Shown in pieces: positions 1 through 9,503 of a DNA stretch of 64,000 nucleotides (position 1 is the stretch's first letter; the number at the start of each line of letters is the position of its first letter). Source of the DNA: Dorea_A amylophila. GTDB lineage: Bacteria > Bacillota > Clostridia > Lachnospirales > Lachnospiraceae. The translations under genes were made by a program, and so were the position numbers. Location of the stretch: NCBI RefSeq assembly GCF_025567265.1, contig NZ_JAOQJW010000009.1, forward strand, positions 1-64,000. Reading direction: 5' to 3'. The notes under the pieces are model-generated. The model ran no database searches. It was not told the origin of the DNA and worked only from the letters and a program-made list of their open reading frames with translations.

Positions 1-98
1 GAGCTTATAAAACTCTTAGAAAATCAAGAACTTTTAAATGAGTGTGGAATTTACTTCTGCACTGGAATTTACTTTTTCAAGTTAGCCTCCAATTCGTT

Positions 99-2480
99 TT
101 ATTCCATTGTTTTGATTTGGTCAACAAGAGATTGCTTTTTCAAATTTCCCGTTGTATATGCAATTAATATCAACTGAACAGCCAACAGAACAGCCGAATA
201 TATCAATACAACCGGCCATGGGAATGAATAGAAAAAATATGGATTTAATGACCGCATGATCTGAATACATAAAATCCCAAATCCAACTCCTAATATCAAT
301 GTTACAAGCACAGCAAAGAGTGAATAAATCATGCCCTCATAGCAAAGCATTCGGATGAGTTGTTTTTTGCTTAAACCAATCGCCTGTAACATTCCAATTT
401 CCCGCTTCCGAGACAAAAAATTTGTAATGGTTGTATTTACGAGATTAATCAGCGAAAAACACACAACAATGATAGCTACTATCAGAAATGCACCGAAAAC
501 TAGTTGCTGATTTCTATTATAATAATTTACGCTTTCTTCTATGGTATCCATAACCAAATCACTGTTTTTATCTATCAGCTGATTTAATGAAGTTTCAATT
601 GTATCGAATTTATCTTTGTCTGTAATTACGGAAATAGTACCTGTGCAATCCATCCCGGTTCCCTCATTTATAAGTTGTTCCGGGAGAGTAAAACATTTAT
701 CGAATCCCGTATAATTATAATCGCTTACTATGCCTTTCACAGTATAAGTTTTCGTCATAATATCACCGGATACATTTTCGTAATCAACTTCTACTGTATC
801 ACCTAAAGCAACATCCATTCCATTGAGAGCTGCACGTTCTTGTAATAGGATAATTCCATTGTCCGCAATCAATTCATCATAATCAGCGGTTCCTTTTATG
901 AGATTTTTTTCTAAATCAGATTGTTCATCTTGACTAAATCCCTGAATCCAATCTTCTGAAATTCCATTTACACGATATTCTGCGTCCGTATAATACCACC
1001 GCTTGATTCCGGTAACACCATCGATAGCTTCGATTGTTTTCACAAAATTGTCATTCAGCATATTTTTTTGTTGTAATTTAGTCAACGAAACTTTTGCAGT
1101 ATCAAAGGATTGATTAGCATTAAGGTGAATATTAAATTCGCCTTTTGAAAAATCCCTCCCACGCGCTTCTGCAACTCCATCATAGGAAACTAATATCGTT
1201 GAAATCAATACAACTAACACGCCTCCAAATGCGAGTGAAAATATGGTTAATATAGATTTTGTTTTTTGCCTGGACAGATTCATTTTAGCAAGTGATGTAG
1301 GCGTTATTTTTCGGTACAGCGCCGAACTTTCTTTAGGCTTTCCTTTATAATCCGAATATCGAAGAGCCTCCATTGGAGATACTGCGGCAGCTTTTTTTAC
1401 AGGAGTATGAATAGAGAGCATTACCATTGTAAAAGCAAAGAACCCACATCCAAGCGTCACACATAAAGAAGTCGGCCAGTACCAGCCCTCCGGAATCAGA
1501 AAATATCCGATTACATTACCTATAATCAAACCAATGGAAATCCCAACAGCAGCAAGTAACTTCCCTTCTCGGTAAACCATTTTTTTAATCTGCCGTTTCG
1601 TTGTTCCAATCGTGCGAAGCTGTCCATAGTTACGAATATTGCTTGCAACGGAAATATAAAAAATGGAATAGATCACAATGCCGGAGCCAATAAGGGTTAC
1701 AAATCCAATCACGAAATAAAATAACATTTCGCTTCCAGAATTTTCGCTCTTCACATTAAAATAAGTGGAGCGAACAATCACATTATCATCGGGGATGTGT
1801 AATTGTTTTGCAAGAGTGTCTGCATATTCCGTAGCATCTTCTTCGCTCATGTTTTGAGCGTCTTTTAATCCAAGGTAATAATCTATAACTGTATTATTTC
1901 CATACTGTTGTTTCACTAATTCTTTCGATATAATAGCTGTATATCGTCCAATATCTCCGGTTTCTACATTTAAGATTCCTGTCAACCTGAAATCATGATT
2001 CATCCCGTCAGAAAATGGTATTTTAATTGTCTGTCCTAATTCAGTTGAGTATCCCAAGCTGTCCAAAAAAGATTCCTGTACTACAATTTCATCTTCCGCA
2101 GTTGGTAACTTTCCCGAATAAGGCATACTTTGAGATTTTAGCATATCTGCATTTGCGTAAGTAAAATTTACGGTTGAATGGTTTATTTCTTCCGAAAATG
2201 CATTGAAAAATTCTCCAATCCATGCGATCTCTCTTTCTTTGTATAATTCCGAACCCTCTTTTTCTGAAATTGCATGATATACAATCTGTGCTGTTTTTTT
2301 ATTTAGATTTTTTGTTTTCTGTGTAATTCCAAATCCATAAAGGGTAATTGCAGATAATAATGTACTCGCAAGTGCAATCGTAATAATAATAAAGATATTT
2401 CTTTTTCGATTCGCTGATATATTCCTGCTCGAAATACGCTTTATTATGGTTTTTGTATCATTTTCAAAAGGCAGCGTCAT
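99..2480 (-). CDS. FtsX-type ABC transporter permease
   Basis: Large membrane permease (about 793 residues) of the FtsX/MacB type. One N-terminal membrane segment near residues 27-52 is followed by an extracellular domain, three segments near 250-360, then a second copy of the same pattern ending in three C-terminal segments. I chose the ATG at 2480 rather than one three codons upstream, because AGAAGGGG then sits 9 bases before it and the protein starts MTLPFEND like its neighbour. It follows a paralogous permease and an ATPase fragment, so it was the last gene of an ABC operon. Transporters of this type often handle peptide antibiotics or lipoproteins; the substrate is unknown. Confidence 0.85.
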   Translation of the reverse strand: MTLPFENDTKTIIKRISSRNISANRKRNIFIIITIALASTLLSAITLYGFGITQKTKNLNKKTAQIVYHAISEKEGSELYKEREIAWIGEFFNAFSEEINHSTVNFTYANADMLKSQSMPYSGKLPTAEDEIVVQESFLDSLGYSTELGQTIKIPFSDGMNHDFRLTGILNVETGDIGRYTAIISKELVKQQYGNNTVIDYYLGLKDAQNMSEEDATEYADTLAKQLHIPDDNVIVRSTYFNVKSENSGSEMLFYFVIGFVTLIGSGIVIYSIFYISVASNIRNYGQLRTIGTTKRQIKKMVYREGKLLAAVGISIGLIIGNVIGYFLIPEGWYWPTSLCVTLGCGFFAFTMVMLSIHTPVKKAAAVSPMEALRYSDYKGKPKESSALYRKITPTSLAKMNLSRQKTKSILTIFSLAFGGVLVVLISTILVSYDGVAEARGRDFSKGEFNIHLNANQSFDTAKVSLTKLQQKNMLNDNFVKTIEAIDGVTGIKRWYYTDAEYRVNGISEDWIQGFSQDEQSDLEKNLIKGTADYDELIADNGIILLQERAALNGMDVALGDTVEVDYENVSGDIMTKTYTVKGIVSDYNYTGFDKCFTLPEQLINEGTGMDCTGTISVITDKDKFDTIETSLNQLIDKNSDLVMDTIEESVNYYNRNQQLVFGAFLIVAIIVVCFSLINLVNTTITNFLSRKREIGMLQAIGLSKKQLIRMLCYEGMIYSLFAVLVTLILGVGFGILCIQIMRSLNPYFFYSFPWPVVLIYSAVLLAVQLILIAYTTGNLKKQSLVDQIKTME

Positions 2481-2542
2481 ATAAATCATCCCCTTCTAGC
2501 TTGTTAAAATATAGATTTTCAATATTATAGAACTGTTCTTAG

Positions 2543-4915
2543 TTATAATTCCTTCACTTGTTCTACTAATGATTGTTTTTTTATTTGTTTGATTGTCAAA
2601 CGAGAAAATAATGTCTGAACTACAAACATCAATATAAAATATATAAACATTTCCACGATTGGAAAATGATAGATTACTCTTCCGAAAATACTCATTGAAC
2701 TAAATACTGTACAAAGAAGATATCCTATAACTGTTCCAAATAATATAGAAAGAATAAGCACACAAATAGTATAGAATACCCCCTCCATCAGTAACATATT
2801 TGAGAGTTGTTTGCCACTTAAACCCACTGCTTGCAAAACACCTAACTCCCGTTTTCTTGTTAAAACATTTGTGATAAGAGTATTTAGTAAATTGATAATT
2901 CCAAAAACGCCGATAAACATAACAAAAATATATACTGGAATGCGATAATTTAACAGTTTTTCATTGTATGCTTCTACCCAATCATTAAAAGTGCTAATAT
3001 AAAGACAGGCATTTGATGATACTATTTTTTGAATCTCCTCTTTTACAATATCCCATTCATTATCAGCAGTATCTATAATAAGCTGATAATTAAGATTTTC
3101 TACAGGCGTAATAGTATTCAGCATTTCTAGTGGAATAAAAAGAGTATCATATCCACCATAGGGAATATTTCCATCTACAATTCCCATCACTTTTACTTGA
3201 ATTTTCTGTCCTCCAACCTCAAGCGATATTTCGTCTCCCAGAGCTACATCCCATCCAAAAATTTCTTTCCATTGTAAATCATTAGCAATAACAACTCCAT
3301 TATTCCTAATAAGTTCTGATAAATCTGCTGTACCCTCAATCAAATATTTTTCGACTATTTTTTGATTGTTTGTACTATATACCTCTGAAACAATAGGTTC
3401 AACATCTCCCGTTGGAACATGAACATTCAAAACGGTGCCTTGATATGCTTTGACTCCCTGGACTCCATGTATATTTTTGATAGATGTTATAAAATCATCT
3501 GTAAGCAAATTAGATTTTTGAAGTTCAACATATTGCTCACTATTATGGGACTGTGGTCCATAATCTCCAAGTTCAAGACGAATCTCTCCATAAGGAAAAC
3601 TTCTTCGTGCCATCTCCTCAGGATCAATAGAATTAAAATATGCAGAGCTTGCCATTAACAAAACACCACATACGCCTAATGATAAAATGGTTAAAACAGT
3701 TTTTTTCTTGTTTCGTAAAAAATTAAGGAAAGCTAAATTATTTGTAGTTAAAGGTTGCTTTGATTTTCTGGCATAATCAAATGCTATTTTCTCATTATTT
3801 TCAGTATAATGTATTGCTTCCATAGGTGTTACGCGTGAGGCAATTTTCGCCGGCTTCATAATAGTAAACATAATGCAGGAGTACATAAACAGTGCAGTAA
3901 CAGCAGCGATAATCAATGTAACCAATGCATTCCATCCTTTAGGAATAAGAATATATCCTGCCACACCACCTGCTATTAGTCCCATTGGAATACCAATTCC
4001 GGCAAGATAATGTCCTTCCCGAAAGACTATTCTTTTTATCTGCTTTCCAGTTGTTCCTATTGTTCTTAATTTTCCATATTCATTTGTTTTTCTTACTATA
4101 GATACATAAAACAGACTGTAAACAACGAGAGTACAAGCTAAAGTCACAATAAGGCAGACAAATGCTATTATCAACATGTATTGACTGCTCCTTTGTTCAA
4201 TAAGGGAAAAATAATATGTGGAAAATTGTATATTTTCCTGCTGAATTCCCCAATCATTGAGCAATGTTAGTAATTCTGACTGGATAGCAGCTTTAGACCA
4301 TCCATCAGATCCTTTTAATCGAACATATGCAGAATATGTAGGGTCACTAATCTTACTTGCAACATATGATTGCGATACAAATAATGAATAATTTGAATTA
4401 TCTACAGGCAAAATGCCACATAAATTGTATTCTTTTTTTCCATCCCCTAAGTCTATTGATATGTTATCGCCCACAGACTTAGATAATCCAGTTCTTTCAA
4501 GAAAAGCTTTTGTAATGGCAACCTCTTTTTCCGTTTCTGGCAATTTTCCCTGCAAATCAGGATATTTTGCTAAATCCATTAATGTTTTATCCATGGAACG
4601 AACTGTTAATTTAAAATCCCCATAAGACACCATTCCTAATAAATGACTCACACCAACATCTACTCTATCATCATTTACTAATTTTTCTATTTTATCATTG
4701 TCTATGTCGTTAATGACTGCTTGATAGCGCCCCATTGCATCATTTAATGATTTTCGTTGCGAGCCTAAAAAGTATAGAGCTGTTGCCATAATCAAACATG
4801 TGGCTAAAGCTATTGTAATGATAATAAGTACATTTCTGCTTTTATCTGCTTTAAGATTTCTCTTTGAAATTTTTTTGACAATAGGATTGGTATCATTTTC
4901 AAAAGGTAATGTCAT
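2543..4915 (-). CDS. FtsX-type ABC transporter permease (paralogue)
   Basis: Second FtsX/MacB-type permease, about 790 residues, with the same duplicated layout of one membrane helix, a large extracellular domain and three helices. It shares the start MTLPFENDT and the intracellular phrase TTGKQIKR near helix 2. The ATG at 4915 is preferred over one four codons earlier because AGGGGG lies 11 bases upstream. It lies 63 bp ahead of the other permease and 15 bp behind the ATPase fragment, so the three formed an operon. Since the ATPase is broken, the pair may have no dedicated energy source unless another ATPase replaces it. Confidence 0.85.
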   Translation of the reverse strand: MTLPFENDTNPIVKKISKRNLKADKSRNVLIIITIALATCLIMATALYFLGSQRKSLNDAMGRYQAVINDIDNDKIEKLVNDDRVDVGVSHLLGMVSYGDFKLTVRSMDKTLMDLAKYPDLQGKLPETEKEVAITKAFLERTGLSKSVGDNISIDLGDGKKEYNLCGILPVDNSNYSLFVSQSYVASKISDPTYSAYVRLKGSDGWSKAAIQSELLTLLNDWGIQQENIQFSTYYFSLIEQRSSQYMLIIAFVCLIVTLACTLVVYSLFYVSIVRKTNEYGKLRTIGTTGKQIKRIVFREGHYLAGIGIPMGLIAGGVAGYILIPKGWNALVTLIIAAVTALFMYSCIMFTIMKPAKIASRVTPMEAIHYTENNEKIAFDYARKSKQPLTTNNLAFLNFLRNKKKTVLTILSLGVCGVLLMASSAYFNSIDPEEMARRSFPYGEIRLELGDYGPQSHNSEQYVELQKSNLLTDDFITSIKNIHGVQGVKAYQGTVLNVHVPTGDVEPIVSEVYSTNNQKIVEKYLIEGTADLSELIRNNGVVIANDLQWKEIFGWDVALGDEISLEVGGQKIQVKVMGIVDGNIPYGGYDTLFIPLEMLNTITPVENLNYQLIIDTADNEWDIVKEEIQKIVSSNACLYISTFNDWVEAYNEKLLNYRIPVYIFVMFIGVFGIINLLNTLITNVLTRKRELGVLQAVGLSGKQLSNMLLMEGVFYTICVLILSILFGTVIGYLLCTVFSSMSIFGRVIYHFPIVEMFIYFILMFVVQTLFSRLTIKQIKKQSLVEQVKEL

Positions 4916-4930
4916 AAATGCCCACACCCC

Positions 4931-5470
4931 CTATCCTACTATTTTTCCATCTTCAATCCTCACAATGCGATCAGCAAGCTGTGCAATAGCATTGTTATGT
5001 GTAATCATTACCAATGTCTGATCGAACTCTCTACTGGTTCTCTGAAGCAGTCCTAAAACATCCGCACTAGTTTTAGAGTCAAGGTTACCTGTAGGTTCAT
5101 CGGCCAACACAATTGCAGGTTTAGCAACCAAGGCTCTTGCAATCGCCACTCTCTGCTGCTGACCACCTGAAAGATTATTTGGCATACTTTTCAGCTTATC
5201 TTCCAATCCCAGCATAGTAACAACTTCATCCATAAATTTCTGATCTACGGTATCTCCATCTAGCTCTACCGGAAGAACAATGTTTTCATAGACATTTAAA
5301 ATCGGAACCAGATTGTAATTTTGGAAGATAAAACCGATATTCCTCCTGCGAAAAATAGTAAGTTGTTCATCATTCATTTTAGCCAGTTCCTTCCCTGCTA
5401 CAACTACACTTCCTGATGTTGGAGTATCCAATCCTCCCATCATGTGAAGCAACGTGGATTTTCCCTATCC
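4931..5470 (-). pseudogene. ABC transporter ATPase, 5' end missing (LolD/MacB type)
   Basis: C-terminal three quarters of a LolD/MacB-type ATPase. It keeps the Q-loop (GFIFQNYNLVP), the signature LSGGQQQR, Walker B (IVLADEPTG) and the switch His (MITHN). Reading upstream, only GKSTLLHMM of the P-loop survives. The codon just before it is TAG, and further upstream nothing resembles a transporter N-terminus. The break thus falls inside Walker A at about 5461-5470, exactly where the recombinase-bearing element begins. The first internal Met is after the P-loop, so any product would lack ATP-binding ability. The missing 5' part was not found elsewhere in the window. Confidence 0.8.
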
Positions 5471-5525
5471 TGTCAAGTAATATCCAAAAAAAATTGTCGA
5501 TTTTTGCAATTAAAGAAAACCATTC

Positions 5526-6047
5526 TTATCGCTTCTTCTGTACTGGAAAAGGATTTTTCCTCTCCAATTCCTGTCCTTGAATTTCCATCTTTTTTATAAA
5601 GATGTGTTGCTGACTGTCAGCTTCATATTGAATTGCTACACCAAGATCTTTCTTTATAAATGCGGCAACTCCCATATCTGCAATAACCTCCTGCCCTTCT
5701 TTCTCCTGAAAGCTGATTTTAGGGAAAGCTCCGGATAATTTTTCTGTAATATACAGTTCCATTTTTTCCAAACTCTCAAATGGCATAGCCTGTACTCTTT
5801 GTAATATCTCCTGCAAACGTTCCTCTCTCATAATACATCTGCAATGATCAACACCAAATACCATAGCAAGGCTGTGTCCGCAATCCCAGGATACATGAAT
5901 CTGTCCGGCATCATCTACAAACTGTACGGTTCCTAAATCACCGGGACTCAGTTTTACATACGGATCAGCTTCCATATCTTCCAACTCTACCCGACACCCC
6001 GGTGGGTACATATTTCTTAACACAATTCTTTCCGCATTACTTATCAC
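5526..6047 (-). CDS. DUF4314-domain protein
   Basis: About 173 residues. The first 70 residues carry the DUF4314 pattern seen in conjugative and integrative elements: PPGCRVELEDMEADPY, SPGDLGTVQFVDDAGQIHV, then a WDCGHSLAMVFGVD segment. The start is the GTG at 6047, with AGAAAGGAAG 6 bases upstream. A longer open frame reaching 6257 is only the alternate frame of the upstream gene. The C-terminal part (from about residue 80) is not recognised. It is the last gene of the minus-strand element series before the broken ABC gene. DUF4314 is of unknown function; its presence supports a mobile-element origin. Confidence 0.75.
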   Translation of the reverse strand: MISNAERIVLRNMYPPGCRVELEDMEADPYVKLSPGDLGTVQFVDDAGQIHVSWDCGHSLAMVFGVDHCRCIMREERLQEILQRVQAMPFESLEKMELYITEKLSGAFPKISFQEKEGQEVIADMGVAAFIKKDLGVAIQYEADSQQHIFIKKMEIQGQELERKNPFPVQKKR

Positions 6048-6072
6048 TGTTTTCTTCCTTTCTCCAATCCGG

Positions 6073-6819
6073 CTACCGTCCCAAAGACTTCTCTGGAACA
6101 TTTCCCTCCAACAAATGCTCTCTTTCTTTATTCCATTCCAGCACCTTTTCCATAGCAGCTTCCAACTGGTCTTCTGTCGGTTCTCTTGTATAGGTTCTAT
6201 ATTCCTGAAAATATTCTTCCAAAGTGTTCTGCTGTATCTCCAGTTCCTCTTTATCATAACAATCCGGCTCTTCCAGCTCCTTCAACTCCTGCAAGATTTC
6301 CCAACATTCCAAAACACTGTCTATCTCCTGCATTTCAAGCAGATAAGATAAAAATGTTTCCTCTGGCATAATACTGAAATAGCATCGGTCAAACCATTGC
6401 TCAATATACATGCGTTCATCAGAACCATTGGTATGTGTACCACAAATCAAATCTGCAACAAAGTTTTCAAATAGTTCACCGATTGATAGCCCAACTTTTC
6501 CAGACTTCCTACAGAGCTCTTCTACCTCATCTTGATACAACCTGATAGAAATAGTCCGCTTCAGGCTTTTTTCATAGGGTTCTATATCTTCGCCTGTCTC
6601 GCAGAAATGCAGATATGTATCCGTATAAATGTTTTCCATATCGCAAAATCTCCGGCTCATTGCCACATAATCCTTACTTTCCCGGTCCCATTCCAGCCGG
6701 TAATGATGTTCCCTTGCATGTTCCTCTAAATCTTTCCGTATGATATTTCTGGTTGCTTCCGGCAACTCCGCAATAAAAAAGCTTGTATCTGGAACTGCTA
6801 ATACTCTTTCTTTTACCAC
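6073..6819 (-). CDS. Element-encoded protein with a ribbon-helix-helix-like segment
   Basis: A 248-residue protein of no recognised family. A central stretch (KRTISIRLYQDEVEELCRKS, then GLSIGELFENFVADLI) resembles a ribbon-helix-helix DNA-binding fold; this is an inference from pattern only. The C-terminus is Glu-rich and probably helical. The start is GTG at 6819 with GGAGG 6 bases upstream; the overlapping ATG is out of frame and stops at once. The first nine codons and the ribosome site are repeated at about 8881-8910, where they belong to a truncated duplicate. It lies 25 bp ahead of the DUF4314 gene, suggesting co-expression. Confidence 0.65.
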   Translation of the reverse strand: MVKERVLAVPDTSFFIAELPEATRNIIRKDLEEHAREHHYRLEWDRESKDYVAMSRRFCDMENIYTDTYLHFCETGEDIEPYEKSLKRTISIRLYQDEVEELCRKSGKVGLSIGELFENFVADLICGTHTNGSDERMYIEQWFDRCYFSIMPEETFLSYLLEMQEIDSVLECWEILQELKELEEPDCYDKEELEIQQNTLEEYFQEYRTYTREPTEDQLEAAMEKVLEWNKEREHLLEGNVPEKSLGR

Positions 6820-7196
6820 ATTTGTCCTCCTTACTTGTAACTATTTCTTGCACGCGGCAAATTCCCCAGTACGTCCATATAGAGGATAATTCCCTGCGAG
6901 TCCAGATGTACGGTAATAAATTTCTGTATTTCCTGTAACAGATCACGATCAGAAAACCCAGCCTGGTAGCCAATAAAATTCCTGATTTTTTCTACAATAT
7001 CCCGTTTACGGAACTCTTGTAACACCAGAATCGGAATCGTGTGCTGACCTCCCATAGCATTATATGGTAGCTTTTTCACAGTCTTTCCATAAAATATATT
7101 TCAAGATACATGGCTCTTCTCCCCTTCTTTCTTTTCTAAATTTTCTTCTAAATAAAAGAAGAGGAAGACACCGCAGCGTTTTCCTCTTCTTTTATT
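6796..7196. repeat. Duplicated segment, copy A (internally deleted)
   Basis: Direct repeat of 8881-9452. It runs from the first codons of one gene, through the C-terminal half of an unrecognised gene, to a GA-rich hairpin that follows that gene's 5' side. Compared with copy B it lacks about 168 bp inside the coding region. The two copies enclose the AbiH cargo (7222-8719). Confidence 0.8.
6831..7111 (-). pseudogene. Deleted duplicate of the 8899-9369 gene
   Basis: Degenerate copy of the gene at 8899-9369. It begins with the same MYLE..YFMERL start at 7111. It then jumps, in frame, from codon 11 to the equivalent of codon 68, so 56 codons are lost between two Glu-Glu-Leu coding segments that probably served as recombination points. 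The codon at the junction is TGA where the parent has an Arg codon. The remaining 82 codons (from KKLPYNAMGGQ) are open and about 85% like the parent. It is probably non-functional. Confidence 0.75.
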
Positions 7197-7221
7197 AGTC
7201 TTTTCTGACTGTATAATCGTA

Positions 7222-8127
7222 TTATAAATTACTTAGCATTACCGGCTGAAAATTTTTAATATCTAACCTTTTTGCAAAATATTCCATATTATCTAAATCA
7301 CTTTCTGAGAAATATGAAATATACCATTTACACGAATGTAATACTCTCTTTCTAATCTCAACAAAATAATCCATATCTACAGAAGATAACGAATGACCTA
7401 ATATAAATATTTCATTTATATTTATAAGAGAGTCAAAAAAATTTTGATTCATTTGTATAATACCAAACGTATCTTTATATGTCTTTTGAAAATAGGCTTT
7501 AATGATTTCTTTTGTTTCAGTTATTCTAAAATCTTCATCATCATCTTGTATATATATTCCATGTTCTTCCGCTGCATTAAATGGAGAAACAGCTCCGTAC
7601 TGAAAAGTAGAAATATCATGATGTCCCACTACAAGTTTCTTACTGCTCAGGGCTTTTCCATGAATGTATAAAATATTCTCAGCAGGTACTTTATATGCTC
7701 TTTCTAATGTATCCGTATAATTAAAATTTAGAATCTTACACGTATTATTTATTATACGCTTTGATACCAAAGGTAAAACGTTTGTATCTATTTGCTCAAT
7801 CCATTTCTTAAAATAATATGGAATATAAGATGCAAATGCCAAATCCTGCTCAACCATAAATTGAAAGTCATGATTAGCACTGTCTTTCCAATTTTCATCA
7901 CCATAATCAAGATAATATGAAGCATTTTCTTCTTGCACTTGATATTTATCTAATTCGCCTAAAGCCATTTCAAATTGAAACCACAATTCTTCTTCTGGTA
8001 TATATTTACATATAGCTTCATAAAATTCACGAGCATATATTCTCAAATACTCCTTAAAATCATAATACGAAGTGGGCAAATTGTGTGCCCGATCAAAACC
8101 ATTTCCTATAATAACCAATCTGTCCAA
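7222..8127 (-). CDS. AbiH-family abortive infection protein
   Basis: A 301-residue protein beginning DRLVIIGNGFDRAHNLPTSY, the hallmark N-terminus of the AbiH phage-resistance family, with a later FNYTDTLERAY and HGKA motif typical of the same family. AbiH proteins protect Gram-positive bacteria from phage by an abortive mechanism whose biochemistry is not settled. The start appears to be TTG at 8127, with AGGAG 10 bases upstream. It follows a membrane-protein gene by 13 bp and the two form a small operon. Both are much more AT-rich than the flanking recombinase genes, so they were probably acquired separately. The operon is enclosed by a duplicated element segment. Confidence 0.8.
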   Translation of the reverse strand: MDRLVIIGNGFDRAHNLPTSYYDFKEYLRIYAREFYEAICKYIPEEELWFQFEMALGELDKYQVQEENASYYLDYGDENWKDSANHDFQFMVEQDLAFASYIPYYFKKWIEQIDTNVLPLVSKRIINNTCKILNFNYTDTLERAYKVPAENILYIHGKALSSKKLVVGHHDISTFQYGAVSPFNAAEEHGIYIQDDDEDFRITETKEIIKAYFQKTYKDTFGIIQMNQNFFDSLININEIFILGHSLSSVDMDYFVEIRKRVLHSCKWYISYFSESDLDNMEYFAKRLDIKNFQPVMLSNL

Positions 8128-8140
8128 TTTCTTTTCTCTC

Positions 8141-8719
8141 CTAGTAAATATGTTCCAAAAATGTTTGCACTGCTACACAAGCAGCTGTTAGACTTCCGAT
8201 AAAAGCTGTTAAAGATACTATTAACGAAGAAGCCATTTCTAGCAGATGTACAATTCTGGAAACATTTTGATTTGTACTATTAGGAAACAGTAATCTCCTT
8301 ACCTTCTGTATTAAAAAATAAAATGTTTTAATGAACGAGATAAGTATATAACACAAATAGGAACACACGATTATGCCCCCTATGCAAAATCCTATATCTC
8401 CCAAGTGAGACCCCTTTTTCCAATTAACAAGAATATAATGTATCTCCCAAGAAAATATAATTAAAACAGAAAATGCAGTAATGGCATGGATGCTTACTGT
8501 AACTATCTTTTTCTCTTTAGTTTCTCTCGATAAAGCAGGAAAACTAATAAACCAAAATGCAATACATGTGGCTCCTATTGATAAACGTGTTTCATTTGCT
8601 CCACCACTATATAAGGCTGGATATGCACCAATCGTTAACATTAAACATCCCATTAACAACAAACCCATATTAAGACTAAGTGCTATTTTCCTTTTATTTT
8701 CACGTATCAATGTACCCAT
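8141..8719 (-). CDS. Four-helix membrane protein paired with AbiH
   Basis: About 192 residues with four or five predicted membrane segments: LNMGLLLMGCLMLTIGAY, ATCIAFWFISFPAL, a central pair around HAITAFSVLIIFSW, and GFCIGGIIVCSYLCYILI, with one more near the C-terminus. I take the ATG at 8719 (GGAG 9 bases upstream) rather than one five codons earlier. It is the first gene of a two-gene operon with AbiH. No family is recognised. A membrane protein co-expressed with an abortive-infection protein could be the membrane-acting partner, but that is inference. Confidence 0.65.
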   Translation of the reverse strand: MGTLIRENKRKIALSLNMGLLLMGCLMLTIGAYPALYSGGANETRLSIGATCIAFWFISFPALSRETKEKKIVTVSIHAITAFSVLIIFSWEIHYILVNWKKGSHLGDIGFCIGGIIVCSYLCYILISFIKTFYFLIQKVRRLLFPNSTNQNVSRIVHLLEMASSLIVSLTAFIGSLTAACVAVQTFLEHIY

Positions 8720-8898
8720 TTTAAACATCTCCATTCGTATTCTATTTCTAAGTTAAATTATTAACCTATCATATTTTCTTTGGTTTTTATATTACTTTTA
8801 ATGCTTATTTTTCTTTATATTTTATTGTACCACTTTTTCAATAATCTTCCTATATCTTATTTTCATAATGATGTCAAAAACCGCTAATACTCTTTCTT

Positions 8899-9369
8899 TT
8901 ACCACATTTGTCCTCCCTGTTTGTAAGCATTCCTTGCCACCGGCTGATTCCCCAGTACATCCATATAGAGAATAATTCCCTGCGGGTCCAGATGTACGGT
9001 CATAAATTTCTGTATTTCCTGTAACAGATCATGATCAGAAAATCCAGCCTGACAGCCAATAAAATCCCTGATCTTTTCTACAATGTCCGGTTTACGGAAC
9101 TCCTGTAACACCAAAATCGGAATCGTGTTCTGCCCTCCCATAGCATCATAGGGCAACGCTTTCCGCAATTCTTCTAAGAGATGCCGGTAATAATCAACTA
9201 CCACCTGGTCTGTTTTCCATGCTTTTTCCTCACAATCCCGGAGTAAAAAATCATACTCTTTTTTTGCCTGTTCCATTTCTTTCAGGATTTCTACTGCCTC
9301 CACAGAGCAATACCCTTTCTCTTCTATCAGTTCCATCAGTTCCTCCATAGAATATGTTTCAAGATACAT
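8899..9369 (-). CDS. Unrecognised element protein
   Basis: A 156-residue protein starting at an ATG with GGGGGAGGAG just upstream. The N-terminal 70 residues are acidic and probably helical; the C-terminal half contains IPILVLQEFRKPDIVEKI and GIILYMDVLGN. I do not recognise the family. It sits between the recombinase operon and the AbiH cargo, and a partly deleted duplicate is at 6831-7111, so it belongs to the element rather than to the cargo. Confidence 0.6.
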   Translation of the reverse strand: MYLETYSMEELMELIEEKGYCSVEAVEILKEMEQAKKEYDFLLRDCEEKAWKTDQVVVDYYRHLLEELRKALPYDAMGGQNTIPILVLQEFRKPDIVEKIRDFIGCQAGFSDHDLLQEIQKFMTVHLDPQGIILYMDVLGNQPVARNAYKQGGQMW

Positions 9370-9407
9370 GGCTCCTCCCCCATCTTCTTTGCCTAATTTT
9401 CTCCTAA

Positions 9408-9452
9408 TACAAAGAAGAGGAAGACACCGCAGCGTTTTCCTCCTCTTTTATG
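9408..9452 (-). terminator. Hairpin after the recombinase operon
   Basis: GAGGAA and TTCCTC arms around a GC-rich loop, followed on the minus strand by a short T-rich stretch. It lies about 50 bp after the last recombinase stop. The same hairpin is repeated at about 7150-7196. The U-tract is weak, so termination may be partial. Confidence 0.45.
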
Positions 9453-9503
9453 AAATCTTTTTCTCTACCAGAATCCAGGACAATAAGCTCTCCCGGTTCT
9501 TTC

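Larger units (their letters stand above)
8881..9452. repeat. Duplicated segment, copy B (complete)
   Basis: Direct repeat partner of 6796-7196. At its left edge it contains the ribosome site and first nine codons (VVKERVLAV) of a second copy of the 6073-6819 gene, which then diverge. This places the duplication breakpoint at about 8880. The right edge ends in the GA-rich hairpin near 9452. Confidence 0.8.

Noticed and set aside
5526..6257. Longer version of the DUF4314 gene starting at 6257
   Set aside because: The extra 70 residues are a Trp/Arg-rich alternate frame of the upstream gene; the GTG at 6047 has a proper ribosome site.
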